From contig BOKO01000003.1 in assembly GCA_016861025.1 (NCBI GenBank), forward strand, positions 200,001 through 264,000: 64,000 nucleotides of DNA. Direction: 5' to 3'. Shown here in pieces: positions 36,180-45,005 of the stretch. Below the pieces are notes generated by a model. The model saw only the letters and a list, made by a program, of their open reading frames with translations. It was not told where the DNA came from and did no database searches. This stretch comes from Chloroflexota bacterium (GTDB taxonomy: Bacteria; Chloroflexota; Anaerolineae; Caldilineales; Caldilineaceae). The position numbers and the translations under genes are program-made. Within the stretch, counting starts at the first letter, position 1; each line of letters starts with the position of its first letter.

Positions 36180-37880
36180 TCACTGATTGTCAAGCCAAGC
36201 ATTGGCGGCGTCGATGGCGGTATTCAGCGCCTCGCCCAACTGCGGGGTCGCAGGAAAGACATTCGCCTCGCCGATCTCTTTGAGCAGACCGGTCTTGGCA
36301 AGCTGGTTGTGGACGGCTTCATCGACGCCCGCCAGGAACAGGTTGCCATCGTGTGCATGCAGGGTTTGATTGTAGCGCCGCAGCACGGTGACAAAGGTGC
36401 TGCCGATCTCTGTGCGGCCGCGCAAGGTCAGGATCACGGCCGCACGCGTCGTGTTCTCGGCAGCAGGCAGCATCTCTTCCAGATTCTTTGCCGCCGCAAA
36501 GAACAGGCTGCCGTACACCTGAAGCACGGTCAGACGGCGGCTGGGCAGGACGCTGGGCGCCGGCTGCTCCACAGGAAAGCCTTCGGGTTTCAGCACCCAT
36601 TCGTTCACCACGACCTGGTTTGCCTGTTGCGCAACGTACAACACGATGCTGAGGGCGACGCCAACCAATACGGCATATTGCAGCGGAATAAACAGCGTTG
36701 CCAAAAAGGTCAACCCCATCACGGTGGCGGGCACGTTGCCGGTGCGCCAGATCGTTTGCGCCGCTTCGATGCGCAGTCCCTGGTAGCCAGCCACGATCAA
36801 CAGGGCAGCCAGCGCCGGCATCGGCACCAGCTCTGCCAGCGGCGCCGCCACAACGACGATCACCGCCACAAAGAGACCCGCCAGAATGTTCGCCCAGCGT
36901 GAACGCGCACCGGCGCTCAATAGCAGCGCCGTACCCGAGATCGACCCGCCAGCCGGCACACCGGACACAAAACTGGCGGCCAGGTTTGCCGCGCCCTGCC
37001 CAAAGAAGTCGCGCGAGACGTTCGGATACTTGCCGTCCGGGTTGGGATAGCCCTGGCTGACGCCGGCGCCCTGGATCAGACCGATGATAGCCACTGAGAA
37101 GGCGGGCAGCAGCAGTGAGAACAGGAGCTGCGGCGACGGCAGCGCCAGATCCGGCAGTGTACGCGGGATAGCGGAAATGTCGCCGACGGTTCTGACTGCC
37201 TGCCAGTTCAGCGTCGCAGCAAAGAGGGGCAGCCCCAGCACCATCAGCAGCACCGTCGCGGCAGTGATGGCGAGGATGAAAGCGAACCTGCGCCAGCGCG
37301 TCTGCAACACAAGCATAATCAACCCCAGCGTCAAGAGACCGATGATCGTGGTTGGAATGTCCACCCGATCGAGGCGCAGCGCCAGATCGAGGGCACGCGC
37401 CACGCTGTTGGAAAAGCGACTCTGATAACCGGTCAGTTCGCCAAGCTGTCCCAGAATAATCAGGACGGCGATGCCGTTGAGAAAGCCCGTCATCACGGCG
37501 TTGGAGACAAAGCGCACGATGAAGCCAAGCCGGAACAACCCTGCCAGCAACTGAATCACACCAACCAGAAGCACCAACACCGCCAACGCCGCAGCGCGCT
37601 GCACGTCGGGAATCTCCGCCAGCGCCGCACCTGCCGCCACCGACAGCGCGCTGGTCGTGGAGACATTCATGTAGACCGAGCTGGTGAAGATAGCGCCCAC
37701 CGGCACCGCCACCATCAACGTGTAGATGCCCAATACCGGATTGACGGCGGCCAGCAACGCATGCGCCATCGCCTGTGGCACGTTGACCACGGCAAAGGTC
37801 AGCCCGGCGACGACATCGGATTTGAGGTCGGCGCGCGCTGGACGCAGCGATCCTATCATCGTTGCAAGTTCAGCCTTCAA
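36180..37880 (-). CDS. SulP-family anion/sulfate transporter with STAS domain
   Basis: The 566-residue protein has a 10-14-segment SulP/SLC26 core (start SDVVAGLTFAVVNVPQAMAHALLAAVNPVLG) and a C-terminal STAS domain (about 450-560). SulP proteins move sulfate, bicarbonate or related anions, often coupled to Na+ or H+. Its 5' end overlaps the upstream small gene by 4 bp, so both are translationally coupled. A short palindrome (CTTGACA, 36173-36179, against 36188-36194) spans its stop codon. Direction of sulfate flow in this locus is unknown. Confidence 0.9.
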   Translation of the reverse strand: MKAELATMIGSLRPARADLKSDVVAGLTFAVVNVPQAMAHALLAAVNPVLGIYTLMVAVPVGAIFTSSVYMNVSTTSALSVAAGAALAEIPDVQRAAALAVLVLLVGVIQLLAGLFRLGFIVRFVSNAVMTGFLNGIAVLIILGQLGELTGYQSRFSNSVARALDLALRLDRVDIPTTIIGLLTLGLIMLVLQTRWRRFAFILAITAATVLLMVLGLPLFAATLNWQAVRTVGDISAIPRTLPDLALPSPQLLFSLLLPAFSVAIIGLIQGAGVSQGYPNPDGKYPNVSRDFFGQGAANLAASFVSGVPAGGSISGTALLLSAGARSRWANILAGLFVAVIVVVAAPLAELVPMPALAALLIVAGYQGLRIEAAQTIWRTGNVPATVMGLTFLATLFIPLQYAVLVGVALSIVLYVAQQANQVVVNEWVLKPEGFPVEQPAPSVLPSRRLTVLQVYGSLFFAAAKNLEEMLPAAENTTRAAVILTLRGRTEIGSTFVTVLRRYNQTLHAHDGNLFLAGVDEAVHNQLAKTGLLKEIGEANVFPATPQLGEALNTAIDAANAWLDNQ

Positions 37881-38158
37881 GATTGTTCCCTTTGCCAGAT
37901 AGCATTCTCATCCTGTCTCAAATACTCAACGCTGATTACAGGCAACCCCAACCCTTGCAGCACACCCAAAACCCCCACCAATGCCGCCTGATCGGCCAGC
38001 TCACCCTCTAGCACTGTGTATGCAGTTGCGCCGGCGCCATCACGGCTTGTTATCCGCAGACCTTCCAGCCAATCCGACCACCGTTCATCGAGCCAGCCCT
38101 GCACCGTAATACGATAGGCAGCGCGATCATGAACGTGGAGTTGTTCACCTGCAGCCAC
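37877..38158 (-). CDS. Small conserved hypothetical protein coupled to SulP
   Basis: The 93-residue protein starts at GTG (38158) with GGAGG upstream. It reads AYRITVQGWLDERWSDWLEGLRI and ends DQAALVGVLGVLQGLGLPVISVE, a pattern I have seen in small proteins common in Chloroflexota and near MalT-like genes. No domain can be named. Its stop overlaps the SulP start by 4 bp, and the promoter at 38210-38257 precedes it. Confidence 0.75.
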   Translation of the reverse strand: MAAGEQLHVHDRAAYRITVQGWLDERWSDWLEGLRITSRDGAGATAYTVLEGELADQAALVGVLGVLQGLGLPVISVEYLRQDENAIWQREQS

Positions 38159-38209
38159 TAGTCAACCTCCATATCGATCGGACGAGTGCGACCGGATTTC
38201 ATATCAACG

Positions 38210-38257
38210 AGTATGGACGCACAACAGGCGTGCGTCGTGATCCAAATAGGGTAATCT
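38210..38257 (-). promoter_or_regulatory. Activator-type promoter P1 with shared upstream element
   Basis: Read on the minus strand, a 21-bp element (38237-38257, holding TTTGGATCAC) is followed after 24 nt by CATACT at 38210-38215, and the GTG of the small SulP partner lies about 50 bp on. No -35 box is present at the normal spacing, as expected for activator-dependent promoters. The same arrangement recurs at 40336-40383. Confidence 0.6.
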
Positions 38258-38266
38258 TTAGGCATG

Positions 38267-38283
38267 CAGGTAGACTCTACCTG
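38267..38283. repeat. Short palindrome, possible terminator stem
   Basis: CAGGTAGA and TCTACCTG flank a single C just past the MFS stop codon. The stem is 8 bp without a clear T-tract, so a terminator role is weakly supported. Confidence 0.4.
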
Positions 38284-38289
38284 TCTCAC

Positions 38290-39945
38290 TCACGCCGATG
38301 CTTGTGACTCTTCGGGGGTGTCTGCGGGCGTCTGCGGCGGTGTGATGAGACTGCCTTGCAGCCCCCGCGGCATCCCCACAAAAATCACGATCGCCGCGAC
38401 TGTCAGGAATCCAGCCATGATCAGCAGCGTCTGCGCCAGTCCGCGCGTAAAGGCTGGCCCCAACTGTGTGGTCAGCGCCTGCGTCAGTTCCGGCGGTAGC
38501 GCGGTGAATGCGCCGGACATGGCACGCGCAAATGCGTTCTTCCAGATGCTTTCAAGCCGGGTCATCAGCTCCGCCGGCAGAGTAGATTGTTGCAGTTGGG
38601 CGCGCAGCGCGCCGTCTGCCAGCAGCGTCACCAGGAAACTGGAAACGATCACGCCCAGCGCATAGCCCGATTGACCCGCCGCCGAATTGATGGCGGCGCC
38701 ACTCGCCATCAGGCGCGGCGGTGGAGCGTTGACGATCACGGTCAGGCGCGCCGGGCCAGCGATGCCAATGCCCAGTCCCAACACGGTAATCGGAACGAGC
38801 AGGAGCGCCAGCGGCGTGTCAACCTGGATGCGAGATAGCGCCAGCAAGCCGATAGCCGAGAGCGTCAACCCGCCTGCGATCAATCCCCGCGCATCGAAGC
38901 GAGTGGAAAGGCGCACGATGAGCAATGTCCCCACCATCATACCCACCACGAAGGGCGCAAACTGGAACGTCGCCGCCACTGCCCCCAACCCACGCACGCT
39001 GATGTAGTACGTCCAGAATTGATAGAAGAGCGTCCCCTGCACCATCGCCAGGGTCATCCCTGCCACGATCGCAAACGCCATGCCGCGTGCATTGTAGAGC
39101 TTGATCTCGCCGCGCCGCCACAGCCAGCGGTAAAAATAGCGATACGCCAGGATCAGTCCCCCCAGCCCAACTGCGATCACGAGCAGCGCATTGCGGCTGG
39201 TCAGCCCGCCGGTGTAGACCACCAGTCCGTAGACCGCCATGAAGACCGCCCCGGCCCACAGCAGATTGACGAACAACTCGCGCCAGACGATCCGCTGCAG
39301 TTCCGCCGGTTCATAGACCTGACGCAGGATCAGCCAGAAGGCAATGATCCCCAACCCAATCGGCAGTGAGTAGATGATGACGCCGTTGCCCACGTCGCGC
39401 AACAGCGAAAAGAGCGCGGCGGATGCGCCGATCGCCATTGCCTGTGTGCTGAAGATGGCGCCAAAGGCAAAGGGGCGCACCCCCGGCGCAAAGGCAAACG
39501 CCGCAATGGCGATGCACATCGGGGTGATCGTGACCTGAGCAACGTTCAGCAGGAGGTCGGCGTAGAGAAAGCCGTCCGTCCCCAGCCAGAACATGCTCGC
39601 CAGCCCCGCCAGCAAAACGCCAGCCAACCCGATCAGGAGAAAGAGCTTGCGCCCGATGGCGTCGCCCGTTGCACCAGCCGCCAGCGTCAAAATCGCCAGC
39701 AGCAGATAGTTGGCGGCCACCAGAATCGGTATGCCGCTGCCAACCTGGCGCAGCCCCACCTGGATCGGCGCCGTGCCCAGGCTGATCACCGGCGGCATCA
39801 GGTTGACAGCCGCAATTGCCAGCAGACATGCCGCCAGGCCGCGAAACGCCCGCCGATCGGCGGTGAGATCCCCGAAAAAGATTCTTCCCGGCCCCGGTAT
39901 ACGGTTGAGGACCGCCTGCGTCCAGGCAATTAGCTTTTCCATCAT
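38290..39945 (-). CDS. 14-TM major facilitator superfamily exporter (DHA2-like)
   Basis: The 551-residue transporter has about 14 membrane segments, as in DHA2-type drug:H+ antiporters, though the usual motif A (GxxxDRxGRR) is weak here; TGDAIGRKLFLLIG near residue 95 is the nearest match. Substrate unknown; export of amphipathic compounds would fit the alkylsulfatase next door. It starts 14 bp after the small membrane gene and shares its promoter. Confidence 0.82.
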   Translation of the reverse strand: MMEKLIAWTQAVLNRIPGPGRIFFGDLTADRRAFRGLAACLLAIAAVNLMPPVISLGTAPIQVGLRQVGSGIPILVAANYLLLAILTLAAGATGDAIGRKLFLLIGLAGVLLAGLASMFWLGTDGFLYADLLLNVAQVTITPMCIAIAAFAFAPGVRPFAFGAIFSTQAMAIGASAALFSLLRDVGNGVIIYSLPIGLGIIAFWLILRQVYEPAELQRIVWRELFVNLLWAGAVFMAVYGLVVYTGGLTSRNALLVIAVGLGGLILAYRYFYRWLWRRGEIKLYNARGMAFAIVAGMTLAMVQGTLFYQFWTYYISVRGLGAVAATFQFAPFVVGMMVGTLLIVRLSTRFDARGLIAGGLTLSAIGLLALSRIQVDTPLALLLVPITVLGLGIGIAGPARLTVIVNAPPPRLMASGAAINSAAGQSGYALGVIVSSFLVTLLADGALRAQLQQSTLPAELMTRLESIWKNAFARAMSGAFTALPPELTQALTTQLGPAFTRGLAQTLLIMAGFLTVAAIVIFVGMPRGLQGSLITPPQTPADTPEESQASA

Positions 39946-39959
39946 CCTACAAACTATCG

Positions 39960-40265
39960 CTACGTTGCAGACGCCCCCAACCCAGGAATCTGTTGACGAT
40001 TAGCCGCAGCATCGGCGTAGGCGCGCAGATCGATCAGCAAGGCAAGAAAGACGACGACCCAGCCCCAGATGTTGGTTTCTCCCAGCGGCCCCACCACCAG
40101 TACGTACATCAACGTTGTAAACGGCAAAAAGATGACGCCCAGGATCGGCCACAGCCACGGCATCATCCAGCCGCTAAACGACGAATTGACCAGGGGCGTG
40201 AAGATCCACAAAAAGAACAGGGCGAGACGCGGCGCAGTCGCAGCAAGGATCGCAAACAAACACAT
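39960..40265 (-). CDS. Small three-helix membrane protein of unknown function
   Basis: I start it at the ATG at 40265, where GGAGG lies 6 bases upstream, giving 101 residues; an ATG four codons earlier is also in frame. Three hydrophobic segments are evident (about 5-25, 32-55, 62-80). No family recognised. It is the first gene after promoter P2 and is followed by the MFS exporter. Confidence 0.68.
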   Translation of the reverse strand: MCLFAILAATAPRLALFFLWIFTPLVNSSFSGWMMPWLWPILGVIFLPFTTLMYVLVVGPLGETNIWGWVVVFLALLIDLRAYADAAANRQQIPGLGASAT

Positions 40266-40335
40266 AGTTTCCTCCATTGAGATGTAAACAACAGGATAGG
40301 CTTACGCAAGCTCACAGAAGCGCCGCGTGTATATG

Positions 40336-40383
40336 AGTATGCACCGATATCAGACCGATGTAGTGATCCAAAGTGGATTATCT
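40336..40383 (-). promoter_or_regulatory. Activator-type promoter P2 with shared upstream element
   Basis: Minus-strand reading: element 40363-40383 (TTTGGATCAC half shared exactly with P1; its core ATCC-N5-GGAT is palindromic), 24 nt, then CATACT (40336-40341), the same geometry as P1. It drives the small membrane gene and MFS exporter and sits 17 bp past the stop of the LuxR regulator. Confidence 0.6.
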
Positions 40384-40399
40384 ATGCGCTGCGGGGGGG

Positions 40400-43090
40400 T
40401 TACGCTTCGTCCTTCAGCACGCCAAGATGGCGGGCGCGCTCGACGGCGGCGCGCCGGTCGTTGACGCCCAGCTTGGCAAAGATTTGCAGCGTGTGGCGTT
40501 TGACCGTGTTCGTGGTAATGAAGAGTTCCTGGGCGATCTCTTTGTTGGCGTAGCGGCGCGCCAGCAGCACCAGCACTTCCTGCTCGCGCGCAGTGAGCGA
40601 TTCGACATACTCGCCGGGTGGTTCAGCGGGCGGCGTCTTCTGCCCCGTTTCGTCTATCAGCGCGCGCAACAGCGGACGCGCCATCGCTGCGGTCGTCCCA
40701 CGCCGGGTCTGGCGCGTCAACAGCGGCTGCAGGTGCGGTCCAATGTCGAGCATGGTGCGTCGATAGCCGGCTGCTTCGCCGATGTGCAGCGCCGTGTGCA
40801 TTGCCTCATCCGCAGCCTGCGTCTGGCCGAGCCTGTCCAGGGCAACCGCGCGCAGCGCCGCGCACTCGGCGACGCGCCAGGTGTTGTGGCTGCGTTCGGC
40901 CCATGCCGCAACGGATTCAAGCAGATCGAGCGCGCGGCGCAGCGCCTCGCCCTGCCCGGCGATAGTGAGAATCCGCGCCGCAGTGAGCGCCGGAATTTCC
41001 CGCCAGTAAAGGAAGGGCGGCGTTGCGTTGGGCCGAAAGCCGTCCGCCCAACGCAACGCCGCGACATGATCGCCCTGCGCCAGGGCCAGCCGCGCGGCAA
41101 ATGAATCGATCTCGGCGTCGAGACCGCCACGGAATTCCCGCAACTGCGCCACCGTCGCAGCCGCAGCATCGAAACGGCGTTGCGCGATCTGTGTCAGCGT
41201 CAGCCCAAACAGACACTCGCGTACGGCAGCGGCATGTGCAACGTAGATCATACTGACGCCGGCTGTGTAGTGTGCCTCCGCCGCCGCCAGATTGTTTGTC
41301 TCGTAGGCAGCGTGACCGAGAAAGACGCGCGCCCAGCCTTCGCCCAAAAATAACCGCTTCGCCTGAGCGTCCGCCAACATCCGCTCGGCGGTTGCGCGCA
41401 GTTTCTCCAACTCGCCACTGATCAGGTAGTTGCTGCACAGAGCAAACTGGAGCCGCACCGTAAACGCATCGACGCGCCCGCGCTCGGCGCGCAGTAGATC
41501 GAATAACCACGCCTCTGCTTCCTCGCCGCGACCAACCATGTGCAGCGCCAACGCATGATGGAAGACAGCCAGGCTGCGGATGTAACGATCGGCGGCGGGC
41601 GTCTGGTTCAGAGCAATCTCTGTCTGCGCCAGCGCCATTGTCGCCTCGCCGCGCAGTACGCTTACCTGGGCAAGCAGCGGGGCGAGACGACCAGCAATCA
41701 AGGCGGCGGTCGCCGGGTTGAGTGCAGGCAGCAGCGCGTCGAGTTGCACCAGCAACGGCGGCAGGGCCGCCAACGCAAAATGAAACTGCAAGCACCAGGC
41801 GCGCGCCAGCACGAGCATCGGATGGCTCATGGCAGCCGCTTCGGGCAGCAGCGCCAGCCAACGCTCCAACTGGGGCCAATCTTCCCGGTTCAACACTGCC
41901 TGGAAGTGCGCGGCAACAACATCAGCGGCGGCGTCAGTGTCACCACCGGCCAATAAATGATGAATCGCCTCTTCGACCAGCCCCTGCCGGGCAAACCAGC
42001 GACCGGCGGCGCAGTGCAGTTTAGCCACGCGTTCGGCGCCGTAGAGGTGAAGCAGCCGCAGCCGCAGCAATTCGGCAAAGAGCAGATGATAACGCCGCCA
42101 CTCGCCAGCCTCGTCCAGCAATGTAACAAACAGCCCGGCGGCAGTCACAGCGTCGAGCAGCCTACGGGCAGCCTGCTCCGCCGCGTCGCTCGCAGCTTCG
42201 CCATTGAGCAGCGCTGCACACAGCGGTGCGCAGAAACGATCCAGGATCGAAGTGGTGAGCAGAAAATGCTGCACCGCCTCCGACTGTCGGTGGAGAACCT
42301 CATCCAGGAGATAGTCGCGAATATTGGCGCTGCCTGCCTGCTCCAGGGTCGTCAACCACTGTGTCGGGTCATGACACTGCATAGAAAGCGCCGCCAGCCG
42401 CAGCCCGGTCACCCAGCCTTCGGTGCGGGTTTGAATGGCGTCTATAACGGCAGGCGCAAGCGACGCGCCGATCATTGCCGATAGGATCGCTGGCGTCTCG
42501 CTTTCGTCGCTGCGCAGGTCAGCGGCGCGGATTTCCGCCAGTTCGCCGCGCCCGCGCCAGCGCGCCAGCGGCAGCGGCGGGCTGGCGCGGCAGGTCATGA
42601 TCAGGCGGATGGTCGGGGGCAGCGCATCGATCAGCGCGGCCACAAACTCGTGCACGGCGCTGGCGGCAACGCTGTCGTAATCGTCCAGCACGAGCACGAT
42701 CCGCTGCGCCAACGCAGACAGATCATTGACCAGCGCCGCAAGCAACACGGCCGCCGGCGCCTGACCGCCCTGCGCCAGCGTCTGGCTGGCCGCGCAAGCA
42801 TCTGGTGCAACTCGCTGAATCGCCGCCGCCACATACCGCACAAAACTACTCAGGTCATCGTCCCCGACGCTGAGCGAGAGCCAGCCGACAGGTCGCGCCT
42901 GGTGTTGCGCCCAGGAAAGCACTGCGGTCGTCTTCCCGTAACCGGCTGGCGCAATCACCAACAAAAGTTTACGTTCGATTCCGCGCTGGATCAGGGCGTC
43001 GAGCCGAGGGCGCGACGTTATGTCCGCTGGCAGCAGCGGTGGATGGAACCGGGTCTCTACAAGCGTTGAGTGGTGGGTATGTGAACTCAG
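40400..43090 (-). CDS. MalT-like ATP-dependent LuxR-family regulator (start codon uncertain)
   Basis: The large regulator has an N-terminal STAND NTPase with Walker A APAGYGKTT and Walker B IVLVLDDYD, a long TPR-like helical region, and a C-terminal LuxR helix-turn-helix (LTAREQEVLVLLARRYANKEIAQEL). Family proteins begin with TRFHPP..SRPRLDALIQRG; that segment is encoded here upstream of any in-frame ATG, GTG or TTG before Walker A. The frame is open only to 43102, so initiation may be at CTG (43090) or ATT (43099), or the 5' end is damaged. MalT-type regulators bind ATP plus an inducer. Promoters P1 and P2 in this locus are plausible targets. Confidence 0.8.
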   Translation of the reverse strand: MSSHTHHSTLVETRFHPPLLPADITSRPRLDALIQRGIERKLLLVIAPAGYGKTTAVLSWAQHQARPVGWLSLSVGDDDLSSFVRYVAAAIQRVAPDACAASQTLAQGGQAPAAVLLAALVNDLSALAQRIVLVLDDYDSVAASAVHEFVAALIDALPPTIRLIMTCRASPPLPLARWRGRGELAEIRAADLRSDESETPAILSAMIGASLAPAVIDAIQTRTEGWVTGLRLAALSMQCHDPTQWLTTLEQAGSANIRDYLLDEVLHRQSEAVQHFLLTTSILDRFCAPLCAALLNGEAASDAAEQAARRLLDAVTAAGLFVTLLDEAGEWRRYHLLFAELLRLRLLHLYGAERVAKLHCAAGRWFARQGLVEEAIHHLLAGGDTDAAADVVAAHFQAVLNREDWPQLERWLALLPEAAAMSHPMLVLARAWCLQFHFALAALPPLLVQLDALLPALNPATAALIAGRLAPLLAQVSVLRGEATMALAQTEIALNQTPAADRYIRSLAVFHHALALHMVGRGEEAEAWLFDLLRAERGRVDAFTVRLQFALCSNYLISGELEKLRATAERMLADAQAKRLFLGEGWARVFLGHAAYETNNLAAAEAHYTAGVSMIYVAHAAAVRECLFGLTLTQIAQRRFDAAAATVAQLREFRGGLDAEIDSFAARLALAQGDHVAALRWADGFRPNATPPFLYWREIPALTAARILTIAGQGEALRRALDLLESVAAWAERSHNTWRVAECAALRAVALDRLGQTQAADEAMHTALHIGEAAGYRRTMLDIGPHLQPLLTRQTRRGTTAAMARPLLRALIDETGQKTPPAEPPGEYVESLTAREQEVLVLLARRYANKEIAQELFITTNTVKRHTLQIFAKLGVNDRRAAVERARHLGVLKDEA

Positions 43091-43166
43091 AGATGCAATG
43101 CCCTATCGACTACTTGAGTTCCGATGAAGGAAAAAACCTCGCATACTTCGCACGTAACTGTTCAGC

Positions 43167-43239
43167 TTCAGGTGCGACGCACTGGTCAGAGCATCATTTG
43201 GCGGTCTCGCATGCTTCTGACCAGTGCGTCGCACCTGAA
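43167..43239. repeat. 23-bp perfect inverted repeat
   Basis: The arm starting TTCAGGTGCGACGC (43167-43189) is perfectly complementary to 43217-43239; with one bulge the stem extends further into the loop. It lies upstream of the LuxR gene and past the GT4 stop region on the minus strand. Confidence 0.85.
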
Positions 43240-43372
43240 TAGTCACCTTTGCAAAAATACAGTGTGCATCAATCGTTCAGATCGCATCCAATATATCAGA
43301 AGTGATTGAAGACGATGAAAAGCCAACGGCGTCAAATCATCGTGCTGATGTTCATTCCCGCGAATGGCTGCG

Positions 43373-44512
<1,140 letters not shown>

Positions 44513-44521
44513 GCCACTCCC

Positions 44522-44995
44522 TCACGCGCGCGTGCGGAAAGTCCACAGCCGGTTGACGGTGAAATTCCAAAAAAGGACGACGCCAATGGCTGTCGCCAGT
44601 GCAAAGTTGTTATTGAGCGCATGAGCGAGCGTCGGCGCCGGGATCAACCCATCCCAGAACGATTCAAGCGTGTGGCTGACCACCCAAAAGACCGCCGAAT
44701 TGATCATCAGGCCGATCACGCTGACGATGGCAAACTGCCCCAACTGCGCACCGGGGTCGCGGCTGCGGCTCTCTGGAAATGTCCAGCGTCGATTGAGCGT
44801 AAAATTCTGCACCACGGCGGCAATGAAGCCGACCGCGTTCGCCAGCCGCGGGTCGAGGCGCAGACCGAGCATCAAGATATTGAAGATGATCATGTGGGTG
44901 ACCATCCCTGCCGTGCCGACCATGGCAAATTTGACGAAGCGTTTGACTTCACGGCGGTTGGAGTCACTTAGCGGGAGCGATTGCAATGCACTCAA
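44522..44995 (-). CDS. GtrA-family polyprenyl-linked sugar flippase-like protein
   Basis: The roughly 157-residue protein has four membrane segments and the GtrA repeats (FVKFAMVGTAGMVTHM; FTLNRRWTF; FTVNRLWTF). GtrA proteins are thought to flip undecaprenyl-phosphate sugars. I place the start at TTG 44995 because AGAGGT precedes it by 6 bases and the longer open frame overlaps the ligase gene. It lies 10 bp downstream of the ligase stop. Confidence 0.8.
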   Translation of the reverse strand: MSALQSLPLSDSNRREVKRFVKFAMVGTAGMVTHMIIFNILMLGLRLDPRLANAVGFIAAVVQNFTLNRRWTFPESRSRDPGAQLGQFAIVSVIGLMINSAVFWVVSHTLESFWDGLIPAPTLAHALNNNFALATAIGVVLFWNFTVNRLWTFRTRA

Positions 44996-45005
44996 AATGA
45001 AACCT

